NCBI GenBank assembly: GCA_025055435.1
Contig: JANWWN010000023.1
Coordinates: 1 to 43,394 of the forward strand
Direction: 5' to 3'
Source of the DNA: Cyclobacteriaceae bacterium
Lineage (GTDB): Bacteria; Bacteroidota; Bacteroidia; Cytophagales; Cyclobacteriaceae
DNA: 43,394 nucleotides
Shown here: one piece after another, positions 16,829 to 26,770 of the stretch
Numbering within the stretch: the first letter of the stretch is position 1
Layout: each line of letters begins with the position of its first letter
Translations under genes and position numbers: made by a program
Notes under the pieces: model-generated
What the model was told of the DNA's origin: nothing
What the model saw: the letters and a program-made list of their open reading frames with translations, nothing else
The model's database searches: none

Positions 16829-17616
16829 CGCCCCTTAAAAACAGGTTTGCGTTTTTCTAAAAAGGCCTGCACCCCTTCCTTATAATCCTGTGTGTTGCCT
16901 GCTATTTCCTGGCAGTAGGCTTCGTAGTCAAGCATTTCGTCCAGTGAAGCTGTAACCGATTTATTCAGCATTTTCTTAATCAGGCCGATAGCTTTAGTTG
17001 GCGCCGCGGCATAGTAATCGGTGTAGCGTTTTACCGCTTCATCCAGTTTATCGGCAGCCACTACCTCATTTACCAGGCCCAGTCGCAGTGCTTCATCGGC
17101 TTTTATACGGTTACCCATCGAACACAACTCGAAGGCTTTGGCCATACCCGTTAGGCGTGGCAGAAAATAGGATGAGCCGGAGTCGGGCACCAGGCCGATG
17201 TTGATAAACACTTCAATCAACGTTGCTTCCTCCGAAGCAACCAGAATATCGCAGGCCAGTGCCAGCGAACAGCCTGCACCGGCAGCAACACCGTTTAAGC
17301 GGCATACAATGGGCTTCGGCAGATTACGCATCGCCCGGATGATGGGATTGTAACGCCGGTGCAGCGAATCCATGAACGAACGTTTTTCCGTTCCACTGGC
17401 AGCCTTTAAATCCTGACCCGAACAAAAAGCTTTACCCTCTCCCGTAAGTACCACCACACGGATGTTTTCATCTCGTGCCACATTTTTCAAAACATCCTGA
17501 AGCTCGAAAGTTATTTCATCATTCAGCGCATTATATACTTCCGGCCGGTTTAACGTAATGGTGGCTACACCGTTCTCAACATGGAACTTCAAAAACTGAT
17601 AAGCGCTCATGGTCAA
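16825..17616 (-). CDS. Enoyl-CoA hydratase/isomerase family protein, PaaG-like
   Basis: A 263-residue crotonase-fold protein. The oxyanion-hole segments are CSGQDL (65-70) and AAGAGCSLAL (111-120). The segment NIGLVPDSGSSYFLPRL carries Asp145, matching the catalytic Asp of PaaG, the isomerase that converts ring-1,2-epoxyphenylacetyl-CoA to oxepin-CoA or shifts double bonds in related CoA thioesters. The two Glu residues of classical hydratases are absent, which favours isomerase activity. No other phenylacetate genes are in the window. It is the third gene of an apparent rpoN operon, 11 nt after the PAP2-like gene. A second in-frame ATG two codons downstream could be the start. Confidence 0.85.
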   Translation of the reverse strand: MTMSAYQFLKFHVENGVATITLNRPEVYNALNDEITFELQDVLKNVARDENIRVVVLTGEGKAFCSGQDLKAASGTEKRSFMDSLHRRYNPIIRAMRNLPKPIVCRLNGVAAGAGCSLALACDILVASEEATLIEVFINIGLVPDSGSSYFLPRLTGMAKAFELCSMGNRIKADEALRLGLVNEVVAADKLDEAVKRYTDYYAAAPTKAIGLIKKMLNKSVTASLDEMLDYEAYCQEIAGNTQDYKEGVQAFLEKRKPVFKGR

Positions 17617-17627
17617 TTAATTTTGCC

Positions 17628-18251
17628 CTAAAATAACGCAATGCCGGTAATTGCTGCTGTAACGGAACCGGCTATTGCTCCCAACACCACTTCTTTTAAA
17701 GTATGGGCCTGCAGCTGCAACCGTGCCGACATTACCAGACCGGCCAAAACGATGGAAATGAGCAACGCGGCAAACAATTGCCTTTCTTCTGTAAAACGAC
17801 TTAAAATCGCCAGAATAACCGGTACAGCAGCAACAGCAAGGCTGTGAATACTTACCTTGACAAACCAGGTGAGCAGCCAGGCAACAAACACCAAGGCATT
17901 TAATATGAGCAAAAGCCGGAAAAAATTATCGGCAAGTCCCATGTTGAGTTTGTAGTAAAACAAAAAAGTACAAAATGCATACAACACCAGGGTGAGTAAA
18001 AAGGGTCGAAGACGCTCCTCCCTTTGTGTCATGTTGAACGAGTCAACGTATCCAAACCATTTAAAAAAACCGATATTGATTGCCGGCAGAAAAAAAGTTA
18101 GGCCTGCCACCAGTAATATGTAAGCCTGTAAGTTTTCGGGCCGTGCCGGCTGAAGAGCCCACGGAAAGGTAAAAGCCAGTACAACGACCAGCCAGGTAGG
18201 CATGAGCAACGGATGAAAGATTAAGGAAATAATGCGCGCAGCCGTGTTCAC
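17628..18251 (-). CDS. PAP2-like integral membrane protein with altered catalytic motifs
   Basis: A 207-residue protein with about six membrane segments. The order of motifs recalls PAP2 phosphatases: RP at residues 82-83 after a basic stretch, a Ser-x-His at 134-136 (VSIHS) and Arg177-x5-His183-x3-Glu187 near the end. In true PAP2 enzymes these are K-x6-RP, PSGH and SR-x5-H-x3-D; here the Lys, the PSG part and the last Asp differ. It may be a divergent lipid phosphatase (for undecaprenyl-pyrophosphate or phosphatidic acid) or an inactive relative. It lies 4 nt after rpoN on the same strand and is probably co-transcribed with it. Confidence 0.6.
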   Translation of the reverse strand: MNTAARIISLIFHPLLMPTWLVVVLAFTFPWALQPARPENLQAYILLVAGLTFFLPAINIGFFKWFGYVDSFNMTQREERLRPFLLTLVLYAFCTFLFYYKLNMGLADNFFRLLLILNALVFVAWLLTWFVKVSIHSLAVAAVPVILAILSRFTEERQLFAALLISIVLAGLVMSARLQLQAHTLKEVVLGAIAGSVTAAITGIALF

Positions 18252-18255
18252 ACCA

Positions 18256-19716
18256 TCAGATTTTTTTTCTTAACCGCGCAACCGGAATATTAAGCTGTTC
18301 ACGGTACTTTGCCACCGTGCGCCGGGCAATGTTATAGCCTTTTTCATTCAGAATCTTCTCGATTTTATCATCCGACATGGGCTTGCGCTTGTCTTCGTTT
18401 TCAATCAGCTCACGAATTATCTGCTTTACTTCCCGGCTGCTTACCTCTTCACCCGAATCAGTGGATATTCCTTCAGAAAAGAAATATTTCAACGGATAAA
18501 TACCAAAGTCCGTCTGCACGGTTTTACTGCTCACTACACGCGAAACGGTAGAAATATCCATGCCGATTTTATTGGCAATATCTTTCAGAATCATGGGCTT
18601 AAGTTTCGTTTCATCGCCCTCGAGAAAAAAATCATACTGAAATTCTACTATGGCCCGCATGGTCTTCAGCAGTGTTTGTTGCCTTTGTTTGATGGCATCA
18701 ATAAACCACTTGGCCGAATCGAGTTTTTGTTTTACGAAAGTAACTGCCTCTTTCAGCTTTTTATCTTTCTTGTTGCTCTTGTCATACGCTTTGAACATCT
18801 CGGCATACGAGCGGCTGATGCGAAGCTCCGGAGCGTTGCGCGAGTTAAGCGATACTTCCAGCCTGCCGTTATTATTGGTAATGATGAAGTCCGGAATGAC
18901 GTACTGATTTTTCGCCATGCCCGAAGCAACGCTACCACCCGGTTTAGGGTTTAGCTTTACAATGAGTGCAATGGCATCGCGAACAAATTCTTCATCTTCG
19001 GTGCCCAGTTTTTTCTGAATTTTATGATAGTGCTTTTTGGTAAATTCATCAAAGCAGTCGCGAATAATTTGCCTGGCAACCGCCACATCCACATCGCGGC
19101 CATTGTCCATGCGGTCTAACTGCAACAACAAACATTCCTGAAGATTACGGGCTGCTATGCCGGGCGGGTCGAAAGTTTGAATTTTCTTCAGAATGGACTC
19201 TACTTCTTCTACGTTGGTTTCAATGCCCTGGGAGAAGGCCAGGTCGTTCACAATGGATTCCAAATCCCTGCGTATGTAGCCATCGCCTTCAATACTGCCG
19301 ATGAGCTGTTTTCCGATGGCATACTGCCTGTCGTCCAAGCCCAGATAACCCAGTTGAGTCAGCAGTTGTTCCTGTAAAGTGGACGACATAGGAATGGGCA
19401 TCTCTCTGTCCTCCTCATCATCTCCACCCCCATCGCTGTACATCTTATAACCTGCATAATCATCATCACGGAGATAATCTTTAATATCAATTTCTTCATC
19501 CGATGAGGCGGGCGATTCTGCATAATTTTCCTCTTCCTCATTAAAGCGTTCCGGCTCATCCTCATCCGGCCCTTCCTCCAATGCCGGGTTGGCTTCTAAC
19601 TCCTGCTCAATGCGGCTCTCCAGCTCAGCGGTGGGCACCTGCAATAGTTTAATGAACTGAATTTGCTGAGGTGAAAGCTTTTGCTGGAGCGTTTGACTTA
19701 ACCCTAATTTCTGCAT
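18256..19716 (-). CDS. rpoN: RNA polymerase sigma-54 factor
   Basis: A 486-residue sigma-54. Region I at the N-terminus is Gln/Leu-rich (LGLSQTLQQKLSPQQIQFIKLLQ, the part that contacts activators), followed by a very acidic region II (about 50-110), the core-binding region (about 115-330), the helix-turn-helix (DIANKIGMDISTVSRVVSSK) and the RpoN box at 464-472 (ARRTVAKYR), which reads the -24 element. Transcription from its promoters needs AAA+ activators; none is in the window. The gene heads a three-gene minus-strand operon and is divergent from asnS. Confidence 0.97.
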   Translation of the reverse strand: MQKLGLSQTLQQKLSPQQIQFIKLLQVPTAELESRIEQELEANPALEEGPDEDEPERFNEEEENYAESPASSDEEIDIKDYLRDDDYAGYKMYSDGGGDDEEDREMPIPMSSTLQEQLLTQLGYLGLDDRQYAIGKQLIGSIEGDGYIRRDLESIVNDLAFSQGIETNVEEVESILKKIQTFDPPGIAARNLQECLLLQLDRMDNGRDVDVAVARQIIRDCFDEFTKKHYHKIQKKLGTEDEEFVRDAIALIVKLNPKPGGSVASGMAKNQYVIPDFIITNNNGRLEVSLNSRNAPELRISRSYAEMFKAYDKSNKKDKKLKEAVTFVKQKLDSAKWFIDAIKQRQQTLLKTMRAIVEFQYDFFLEGDETKLKPMILKDIANKIGMDISTVSRVVSSKTVQTDFGIYPLKYFFSEGISTDSGEEVSSREVKQIIRELIENEDKRKPMSDDKIEKILNEKGYNIARRTVAKYREQLNIPVARLRKKI

Positions 19717-19732
19717 ACCAACTTATCCACTA

Positions 19733-19763
19733 CAAAGGTACCAAATCGGTTAAGGAGAGTAAA
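19733..19763 (-). promoter_or_regulatory. Probable promoter of rpoN
   Basis: On the minus strand: TTTA (19763-19760), 19 nt, TACCTTTG (19740-19733). The -7 box matches TAnnTTTG fully and the -33 box matches three of four bases. The leader to the ATG at 19716 would be about 10 nt. Confidence 0.5.
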
Positions 19764-19841
19764 GAGATTGAGCAGTGGATACGCTTTTTTGATAAAACTT
19801 TCAAAATACCGTTTTTTGCGCCCTGATTTAAAACCGTCCGC

Positions 19842-21293
19842 ATGAAACGAACACGGATAGCCGATGCGCTGAAAACACCTTTATCTGAACTCGGCAAAAC
19901 CCTGCTCATACAGGGCTGGGTGCGAACCTTCCGCAACAATCAGTTTATCTCCATAAACGATGGATCAACATTACATAATCTGCAGGCAGTAATCGATTTT
20001 AATCAGTTTGACGATGCCACACTGAAACGCATAACCACCGGTGCCTGTCTTTCCATTCGGGGAAAACTAGTGGAAAGTCCGGCCAAAGGACAACCAGTAG
20101 AACTTAAGGTAGAACAGTTAGAAATATTAGGTGATTGCGACGCGGAAAAATATCCGCTACAACCCAAGAAACATTCACTCGAATTTTTGAGAGAAATCGC
20201 GCACCTGCGTCCGCGCACCAATACCATCAGCGCAGTGATGCGTATTCGTCACGCTATGGCCTTCGCCATCCACCAATTCTTTAACGATAAGGGATTTTAC
20301 TACATCCACACACCCATCATTACGGGGTCGGATGCCGAAGGTGCAGGTGACATGTTCCGCGTTACCACACTGGATTTAAATAACCTGCCTAAAGATGAGC
20401 AGGGTAACGTAAATTTTAAGGAAGATTTTTTTGGCAGGGAAACCAATCTTACTGTTTCAGGCCAGTTGGAAGTAGAGGCCTATGCCCTGGCGTTAGGCAA
20501 CACCTATACATTTGGACCGACCTTCCGCGCAGAAAACTCGAACACTACGCGCCACCTTGCCGAGTTCTGGATGATCGAGCCCGAGATGGCTTTTTATAGT
20601 CTGGAAGACAACATGGACCTGGCAGAAGAATTTATTCAGTACCTCTGCCGGTATGCGCTTGAGCATTGCGCCGAAGATTTGGATTTTCTGAACCGGCGCG
20701 CGCAGGAAGAAGAACAATCTAAACCCAAGGAACAACGCAGCGAACTGGGGCTGATTGACCGGCTTCAGTTTGTAGTGAATAATAAGTTTGAACGTTTGAC
20801 TTACACGCAGGCCATCGAAATTTTGCGCGAGTCTGCTCCGAATAAGAAGAAAAAGTTTCAATACCCGGTTGATAAGTGGGGAACCGATTTGCAATCAGAG
20901 CACGAGCGTTATTTAGTAGAGAAACACTTTAAGAAGCCGGTAATATTGTACAACTACCCGGCCGATATTAAAGCCTTTTACATGCGCCAGAACGATAACG
21001 ACCATGCACCGGGTAAAACAGTTGCCGCCATGGATGTGCTGTTTCCGGGAATTGGTGAAATTATAGGTGGTTCGCAACGCGAGGAGCGGTATGAACGGCT
21101 GCTGAAGCGCGTACAGGAATTAAACCTGCCCGAAAAAGATTTATGGTGGTACCTGGAGTTGCGCAAGTATGGCAGCGCACCACACAGCGGATTTGGTTTA
21201 GGGTTTGAAAGACTGATTCAGTTTGTAACAGGCATGACCAACATACGCGATGTAATACCTTTTCCCCGCTATCCGGGACATGCGGAGTTCTGA
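19842..21293 (+). CDS. asnS: Asparagine--tRNA ligase
   Basis: A 483-residue class IIb aminoacyl-tRNA synthetase. The N-terminal OB fold (about 15-110, [22 protein letters not shown]) binds the anticodon. The catalytic core has motif 2 ([25 protein letters not shown], near 225-250) and motif 3 ([16 protein letters not shown], near the C-terminus). The [11 protein letters not shown] form of motif 2 and the absence of Asp-specific features favour AsnRS over AspRS. It attaches Asn to tRNA-Asn in the cytoplasm. Length is typical. A bidirectional terminator follows directly. Confidence 0.96.
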   Translation: MKRTRIADALKTPLSELGKTLLIQGWVRTFRNNQFISINDGSTLHNLQAVIDFNQFDDATLKRITTGACLSIRGKLVESPAKGQPVELKVEQLEILGDCDAEKYPLQPKKHSLEFLREIAHLRPRTNTISAVMRIRHAMAFAIHQFFNDKGFYYIHTPIITGSDAEGAGDMFRVTTLDLNNLPKDEQGNVNFKEDFFGRETNLTVSGQLEVEAYALALGNTYTFGPTFRAENSNTTRHLAEFWMIEPEMAFYSLEDNMDLAEEFIQYLCRYALEHCAEDLDFLNRRAQEEEQSKPKEQRSELGLIDRLQFVVNNKFERLTYTQAIEILRESAPNKKKKFQYPVDKWGTDLQSEHERYLVEKHFKKPVILYNYPADIKAFYMRQNDNDHAPGKTVAAMDVLFPGIGEIIGGSQREERYERLLKRVQELNLPEKDLWWYLELRKYGSAPHSGFGLGFERLIQFVTGMTNIRDVIPFPRYPGHAEF

Positions 21294-21295
21294 AA

Positions 21296-21332
21296 AAAGA
21301 AAAGACCCGGTTAGACCGGGTCTTTATTTATT
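21296..21332. terminator. Bidirectional terminator between asnS and the lipoprotein gene
   Basis: Stem AAAGACCCGGT (21301-21311) and ACCGGGTCTTT (21315-21325), 3-nt loop, with A-rich sequence before and T-rich sequence after. It can end asnS on the plus strand and the LPP20-like genes on the minus strand. Confidence 0.85.
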
Positions 21333-21344
21333 CAGGACATTCTG

Positions 21345-21914
21345 TTAACGCTTGCCCATTTTCTCCATCTCCTTCTCAAATGTTTCCTTAAATTTTTCGT
21401 AGTCGTAGTCAATCTTCAGACGCTCATCTTTGGAAAGCGTTTCATTGTACTTGCTCACGATATCGCTTGCCGATAATTCAATGGCGATGTAGGTCTTGTA
21501 ACTGCCGCTTTCGGTTTTAACCTGCTTTTCACAAATGGTTTTTATGCCGGAAAGTGTTTGATTGACCACCGTGCGGTTCAGTTGCTCAAAACGCTCTTCG
21601 AGTTCCTCCTTGTTATTGAATTCGCGCGAATTCAGGTAGTTGTCGGTAACCGTCTTTACGGTTGACTGAATGCTTGCGGCCAGTTCGGCGCGGGCATTAT
21701 CAAGGGCTTTCTTTTTGGAAGCCACCAGGTCTGAACTTTCACCTAACGAATTAGCCCGGAAAAATTTATTGTTGGTAAAGAAATCCGGACCGGAGCACGG
21801 AATATTAATTTCCGTTTCACCTTTGGGTAGTTTTTCTTTTCCCTTACAACCATCGAGCAGGATTACTGCCGCAAATCCAACCAGAATAAGGGCAGCGTAA
21901 GTAAGCTTTTTCAT
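21345..21914 (-). CDS. LPP20-like lipoprotein (short)
   Basis: A 189-residue lipoprotein: signal peptide with lipobox LDGC, acylated Cys23. After a short linker comes an LPP20-like domain beginning at ASKKKALDNARAELAASIQSTVKT, in which the Ala-rich helix starting with a conserved KKxALDNAR-type pattern is typical of the family. The C-terminus is charged and helical (DYEKFKETFEKEMEKMGKR). These proteins are anchored in a membrane facing the periplasm; no biochemical role is known to me. It follows another LPP20-like lipoprotein gene on the same strand (84 nt gap), so the two are likely to be expressed and to act together. Confidence 0.75.
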   Translation of the reverse strand: MKKLTYAALILVGFAAVILLDGCKGKEKLPKGETEINIPCSGPDFFTNNKFFRANSLGESSDLVASKKKALDNARAELAASIQSTVKTVTDNYLNSREFNNKEELEERFEQLNRTVVNQTLSGIKTICEKQVKTESGSYKTYIAIELSASDIVSKYNETLSKDERLKIDYDYEKFKETFEKEMEKMGKR

Positions 21915-21998
21915 ATGCTATCGGTTTTAAATGTTCTATAACAATTTTAAGACCAAATTACCAGCAATTTCCGGAAAGGTATGGCGCCCGGGTTAATT

Positions 21999-23393
21999 TT
22001 ATTTTAAAACAGTATTGAGTAGTTCCGGAAACCGTTCTTTTTCAACTGTTTCAACTGCCTTAGTGTAGGCATCCTGACTGGAGCGATTGTAATCCAAACC
22101 GTAGCCCCGGATGCGGTCCAGTACAGCCGTGTAAATCTCTTTACCATCCGGCAGGGACATTACGCGAATGGTTCCGGTCAGGTAGGTTATATAGATGCTT
22201 CCGCTTACCGAGCCCTGTTCCGAGTAAGCCTGTACATCAACCGCCAGATCGGCTTTGTTGCGATCGGAGGTAAATTCAAAACCATTGGTTGCCAACAGGT
22301 TTTTGAGCCGGCTGCTTAACGGATTGTCGGTACGACTCACCCCCAGGCTTTTTTCATCGGATTGGAGGTAAACCACAGGCCGCTGAACCTGTAAGAGCAG
22401 CGTTGCCGAGGGTACATTGAATGTGGATATTACAAGATTCATGATGTCCGAACGGCTGCCCGCCAGAGCTTCGGCATTTATCTTGACGGTTACGGATTGT
22501 TCCCGCTCCCGGCTGGTGATGGCCGTCAACAACAAACGGGCATTACCCTTCTCATCGGTGCGGTATTCCGGAAGCACTTCACCGGCCCCTTTGGTGAATG
22601 ATGCGCTAAGCGGCAATCCTGAAGCAGGTTTACCATCCGTGTACATGGTGTTTACCATCAACGGCTGATCTTTTAATGAAACCCTGCGGTTTACCGATAA
22701 TTCGGCCGGAGTTATCCGCAACTGAATCCTGTTGAAAAGCTTTTGTATCGATGCATAAATTTCATTGGTGAGCAATATTTCCTGACCTTCGAGGGTAACC
22801 GGAATGGCTTCACCCAGATATTTTTCTACACTGCGCAAAGCCTGCATGTAAAAACCAAGAGCCTGCAGATAATCGGCCGATGTTTCGGCAGCACGGGCTT
22901 TGCGGACGAAGTCAAGAGATAATGTGACGGCATTGCGTTTCTGGGCTTCCTTAATTTCCCGGTAACGATCGATGGACAGCCTGTAAAAAACCCAATAGTT
23001 GTTTGCGTCTTCGTAGCTCCCTACCTCTTCAAACTCTTCAATTTCATCAGCAGCCGTGGTCTGAATAATCTGTTCGTAGCGCTCCCGAAAGTCTGTGCGG
23101 TTTTCTTCAACCGTGCTAAGGATGGATGTGCTGGAAACGGTTACTTTAATCTGAGAGATGAGATCCTCCAGGGCACTTTTCCGCGCCACCTGAATGTAAT
23201 TATTCGAACCATCTTTTGTCCCGCGCCCGATGCCGGTGTAGTAACCCCGCATGGTTGTTTCGCCCTTTAGCCAGGAAGGACGATTATCAACCGGCTGCTG
23301 TATCTTTTTGCTGCAACCGTTTATCAGAAATATGAGAAATATCAGACCGCGAAGGAAATTTAAACGCGGTGCCATACGTTTTTGAAATACCAT
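21999..23393 (-). CDS. LPP20-like lipoprotein (long)
   Basis: A 464-residue lipoprotein with lipobox INGC (Cys27 from the first ATG; Cys21 if the ATG at 23375 is used, which would give a tidier signal peptide). The N-terminal part (about 40-160) is LPP20-like: PSWLKG, GYYTGIGRG, then ARKSALEDLISQIKVTVSS and a following YWVFYRLS. A helical middle (about 160-230) is followed by an Ig-like beta region (LPLSASFTKGAGEVLPEYRTDEKGNARLLLT) and a C-terminal alpha/beta domain with NKADLAVDVQAYSEQGSVSG. It pairs with the short LPP20-like lipoprotein downstream. Function unknown; LPP20 relatives are surface or periplasmic lipoproteins. Confidence 0.75.
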   Translation of the reverse strand: MVFQKRMAPRLNFLRGLIFLIFLINGCSKKIQQPVDNRPSWLKGETTMRGYYTGIGRGTKDGSNNYIQVARKSALEDLISQIKVTVSSTSILSTVEENRTDFRERYEQIIQTTAADEIEEFEEVGSYEDANNYWVFYRLSIDRYREIKEAQKRNAVTLSLDFVRKARAAETSADYLQALGFYMQALRSVEKYLGEAIPVTLEGQEILLTNEIYASIQKLFNRIQLRITPAELSVNRRVSLKDQPLMVNTMYTDGKPASGLPLSASFTKGAGEVLPEYRTDEKGNARLLLTAITSREREQSVTVKINAEALAGSRSDIMNLVISTFNVPSATLLLQVQRPVVYLQSDEKSLGVSRTDNPLSSRLKNLLATNGFEFTSDRNKADLAVDVQAYSEQGSVSGSIYITYLTGTIRVMSLPDGKEIYTAVLDRIRGYGLDYNRSSQDAYTKAVETVEKERFPELLNTVLK

Positions 23394-23476
23394 ACAGGGT
23401 TAATAAGACAAATCTAAGGCCAAAACACTGACATTTTATGTTAAAAGCACGTAAATTGCCTTTAAATATTGCGGTT

Positions 23477-23986
23477 ATGAAACGTTTATTCGCAGTGATT
23501 GCGTGGAGCATGATACTGGGTGCCTGTCAGGAAACAGAAAATGACCTGCAGGACTTTACCGGTAATGAAGCCACCTATCCCTTGCAGGCCGGATCCGATT
23601 ACGCGGTTCACGGCCACATTACATTCAAGGAGCGAAGGGATGGTTCAGCGCAGGCCATCGTTCAGCTTACCGGTACAGGAGGTAACATGCTTCATCCCGT
23701 GCATCTTCACCTGGGTGATATTTCCGAGCCCGGTAGTGAAATTGCCGTGTTGCTTAACCCGGTACAGGCGGCTACCGGTCGCAGCGAAACCATTATCAAC
23801 CGTCTATCGGATGAAACGCCAATTACATACGCGGATATTTTAGGTTTATATGCTTCCATAAAAGTGCACCTATCCGAAAGTGGTCCGGAGCGCGACATTA
23901 TATTAGCCGGAGGAAATATTGGACAGGCTTATACCCAAGCCAATGGCAGGAGGGCCATGGAGATGGCGATATGCAAAAGTGAGTAA
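23477..23986 (+). CDS. Small lipoprotein with CHRD-like beta domain
   Basis: I place the start at 23477 (MKRLFAVIAWSMILGAC), which yields a signal peptide with lipobox LGAC and acylated Cys17; the longer frame adds 13 residues in front of a signal peptide. The 169-residue product has a beta-rich region with HPVHLHLGDI, SETIINRL, ITYADILGLYASIKVHLSE and DIILAGGNIGQ, which resembles the CHRD domain (and Cu/Zn superoxide dismutase-like folds) in the order of a His pair and a later strand with VHL. I see no clear full metal site. It is probably a surface or periplasmic lipoprotein of unknown function, ended by its own terminator. Confidence 0.65.
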   Translation: MKRLFAVIAWSMILGACQETENDLQDFTGNEATYPLQAGSDYAVHGHITFKERRDGSAQAIVQLTGTGGNMLHPVHLHLGDISEPGSEIAVLLNPVQAATGRSETIINRLSDETPITYADILGLYASIKVHLSESGPERDIILAGGNIGQAYTQANGRRAMEMAICKSE

Positions 23987-24010
23987 TTCCTTTCTGTAAT
24001 TCTTTCAAAC

Positions 24011-24042
24011 AAAAAACCCGGTTAACACCGGGTTTATTTTTT
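24011..24042. terminator. Bidirectional terminator before sdhB
   Basis: Stem AAACCCGGT (24014-24022) and ACCGGGTTT (24027-24035), 4-nt loop, with A-rich sequence before and T-rich sequence after. It serves the lipoprotein gene on the plus strand and the sdh operon on the minus strand. Confidence 0.85.
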
Positions 24043-24048
24043 TGATTT

Positions 24049-24819
24049 TTATTCTCCTCCAGCCTTCGACGGCAATTCGTAGGAGCTGAGCATCGCAGTG
24101 TAGTATTCCCTGTTCATGCGGGCAATGTGCGCAACACTGATTCCTTTGGGGCACTCCGCTTCGCAGGCCCGGGTATTGGTGCAGGCCCCAAAGCCTTCAG
24201 CGTCCATTTGCGCCACCATGCGCTCCACGCGCTCTTTGCGCTCCGGATGACCCTGAGGCAACAATGCAAGCTGAGAAACTTTGGCTGCAACAAAGAGCAT
24301 GGCAGAAGCATTCTTACAGGCTGCCACGCATGCACCACAACCAATACAGGTGGCTGCATCCATGGCTTCATCGGCAATTTTTTTCGGTATGGGTATTTCG
24401 TTGGCGTCCGGTGCACCACCGGTGTTTACCGAGATATAGCCGCCTGACTGCTGAATCCGGTCGAAAGCGGAGCGGTCAACCACCAGGTCTTTAATAACCG
24501 GAAAAGGCTTTGCCCGCCATGGCTCGATGGTTATGGTTTCACCGTCTTTAAAAGAACGCATGTGCAACTGACACGTGGTAGTTTGCAATGGCCCGTGTGG
24601 CCGGCCGTTGATATATAAGCTGCACATGCCACAAATTCCTTCACGACAGTCGTGGTCAAAATGTATTGGCTCTTCACCTTTCTTAATTAACTCCGTATTC
24701 AATACATCCAGCATTTCGAGAAATGACATGTCGGGCGAAACGTGCTCATGCACGTACGTTTTGAACTCACCTTTTACATGGGGTCCCTTTTGTCGCCAGA
24801 TTTTCAGTGTCAGTTTCAT
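24049..24819 (-). CDS. sdhB: Succinate dehydrogenase/fumarate reductase iron-sulfur subunit
   Basis: A 256-residue subunit that passes electrons from the flavoprotein to the quinone site. The N-terminal ferredoxin fold has the [2Fe-2S] cysteines in [15 protein letters not shown] and a later Cys in TTTCQLH. The C-terminal domain has [15 protein letters not shown] ([4Fe-4S]) and [15 protein letters not shown] (the [3Fe-4S] region with the returning Cys). It is the last gene of the sdhC-sdhA-sdhB operon, 5 nt after sdhA, and is followed by a terminator. Sequence alone does not decide between succinate oxidation and fumarate reduction. Confidence 0.95.
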   Translation of the reverse strand: MKLTLKIWRQKGPHVKGEFKTYVHEHVSPDMSFLEMLDVLNTELIKKGEEPIHFDHDCREGICGMCSLYINGRPHGPLQTTTCQLHMRSFKDGETITIEPWRAKPFPVIKDLVVDRSAFDRIQQSGGYISVNTGGAPDANEIPIPKKIADEAMDAATCIGCGACVAACKNASAMLFVAAKVSQLALLPQGHPERKERVERMVAQMDAEGFGACTNTRACEAECPKGISVAHIARMNREYYTAMLSSYELPSKAGGE

Positions 24820-24824
24820 AACCT

Positions 24825-26747
24825 TTATTTATAACTGCGTTGCGTAAGTTTTACATTTTCAAATTTCAGTTCTTCCTTGTGCAACACTTCAGGCTGATTT
24901 TCACCCTTGTATTCCCAAGCGGCCACATAGGCAAACTCATTGTCGTTGCGTTTGGCTTCGCCATCCTCCGTAGCCGACTCCTCGCGGAAGTGCCCCCCAC
25001 ACGATTCCTTGCGGTGCAGCGCATCATCCACCATCAACTCGGCCAGTTCCATGAAGTCAGACACGCGATTGGCTTTTTCTAACTCCATGTTGAGCTCATT
25101 AGCGCTGCCCACGACGTTCACGTTTTGCCAGAACTCCTCGCGCAATTCCTGAATTTTCTTCTTTGCTTTTTTCAAGCCCTCTTCGTTGCGCGACATACCG
25201 CAGTAGTCCCACATGGTCATGCCCAGCTCCCGGTGAAATTCATCCACTGTCTTCTTACCCTTAATACTCAATAATTTTTTCAGTCGGTTCGTCACTTGCT
25301 CCATGGCTTCCTTAAACTCCGGTCGGTCGGTACTTACCTTTTCATAAGGCATGCCGGCCAGGTAATCGCCAATCGTATAAGGTATGATGAAATACCCATC
25401 GGCAAGACCCTGCATCAGGGCGCTGGCACCTAGGCGGTTTGCACCGTGGTCGGAGAAATTGGCCTCGCCCAGCGCATAGAGTCCCGGAACGGTGGTCATC
25501 AGATTATAATCCACCCACAGTCCACCCATGGTATAGTGAACAGCCGGATAAATCATCATGGGTACTTCATATGGATTATCACCGGTAATCTGCTGATACA
25601 TGTCGAACAGGTTACCGTATTTCGACTCGATGGTTTTCTTACCATCGCGCTTGATAGCATCAGCAAAGTCCAGAAACACTGCCAGTCCGGTAGGGCCTAC
25701 CCCCCGACCTTCATCGCATACATATTTGGCATTTCGGGATGCTACATCGCGCGGCACCAGGTTACCGAAAGCCGGATATCTTCTTTCAAGGAAATAATCG
25801 CGCTCAGATTCAGGTATATTTACTGCATCGCGGGCGGTTAAACCTTTGATGGGCTTTTTCGGAACCCACACGCGCCCGTCATTGCGAAGCGATTCGGACA
25901 TCAGCGTGAGTTTTGACTGATGATTGCCCGAAACCGGTATGCAGGTCGGATGTATTTGGGTAAAACACGGATTTCCAAAGAATGCACCTTTGCGATGTGC
26001 CCGCCAGGCAGCCGTTACATTCGATCCTTTGGCGTTGGTTGAAAGGTAAAACACGTTGCTATAGCCACCCGTACACAGCAGCACAGCATGCGCACTGTGT
26101 GCTTCAATTTTACCGGTTACCAGGTCGCGGGTTATTATGCCACGCGCTTTACCGTCAACTAGTACTACATCGAGCATTTCGGTGCGCGTATAAGACTTGA
26201 TTTTTCCTGCTGCAATCTGTCGGTTCATGGCAGCATAGGCTCCTAACAAAAGCTGTTGACCGGTTTGGCCACGCGCATAGAATGTCCGCGAAACCTGGGC
26301 CCCGCCAAATGAACGATTCGCCAACAGACCGCCATATTCGCGTGCAAATGGCACACCTTGTGCCACACACTGATCAATAATATTTACGCTTACCTCAGCG
26401 AGGCGATATACGTTGGCTTCGCGTGCGCGATAGTCGCCACCCTTAATAGTATCATAAAACAGCCGGTAAATACTGTCGCCATCGTTCTGATAGTTTTTGG
26501 CGGCGTTAATACCACCTTGCGCTGCAATGGAATGTGCCCTGCGCGGACTATCCTGAAAGCAGAAGGTTTTTACGTTATATCCCAGCTCGGCCAGCGAGGC
26601 AGCGGCGGAAGCACCGGCAAGGCCTGTACCAACAACGATGATGTCGTACTTTCGCTTATTGGCCGGGTTAACCAGCTTGAGATTAAACTTATGCCGCGTC
26701 CATTTTTCTGCCAGCGGTCCGTCCGGAATTTTTGAATCGAGTGTCAT
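24825..26747 (-). CDS. sdhA: Succinate dehydrogenase/fumarate reductase flavoprotein subunit
   Basis: A 640-residue flavoprotein. The FAD-binding motif is [19 protein letters not shown] (about 38-56). His72 in [11 protein letters not shown] is the expected covalent FAD attachment site. Substrate-site segments ([49 protein letters not shown]) are all present. The length and the C-terminal end match the type-B (Bacteroidota, epsilonproteobacterial and Bacillus-like) group. It sits in the cytoplasmic head of complex II with SdhB, between sdhC and sdhB in the operon. Confidence 0.96.
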   Translation of the reverse strand: MTLDSKIPDGPLAEKWTRHKFNLKLVNPANKRKYDIIVVGTGLAGASAAASLAELGYNVKTFCFQDSPRRAHSIAAQGGINAAKNYQNDGDSIYRLFYDTIKGGDYRAREANVYRLAEVSVNIIDQCVAQGVPFAREYGGLLANRSFGGAQVSRTFYARGQTGQQLLLGAYAAMNRQIAAGKIKSYTRTEMLDVVLVDGKARGIITRDLVTGKIEAHSAHAVLLCTGGYSNVFYLSTNAKGSNVTAAWRAHRKGAFFGNPCFTQIHPTCIPVSGNHQSKLTLMSESLRNDGRVWVPKKPIKGLTARDAVNIPESERDYFLERRYPAFGNLVPRDVASRNAKYVCDEGRGVGPTGLAVFLDFADAIKRDGKKTIESKYGNLFDMYQQITGDNPYEVPMMIYPAVHYTMGGLWVDYNLMTTVPGLYALGEANFSDHGANRLGASALMQGLADGYFIIPYTIGDYLAGMPYEKVSTDRPEFKEAMEQVTNRLKKLLSIKGKKTVDEFHRELGMTMWDYCGMSRNEEGLKKAKKKIQELREEFWQNVNVVGSANELNMELEKANRVSDFMELAELMVDDALHRKESCGGHFREESATEDGEAKRNDNEFAYVAAWEYKGENQPEVLHKEELKFENVKLTQRSYK

Positions 26748-26770
26748 ATCCGTAAAACAGATTTATCCGA

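Noticed and set aside
19780-19825. Promoter of asnS from the TTTTTTG pairs
   Set aside because: Two TTTTTTG runs are spaced about 20 nt apart, but the downstream one lacks the TA of the -7 box.
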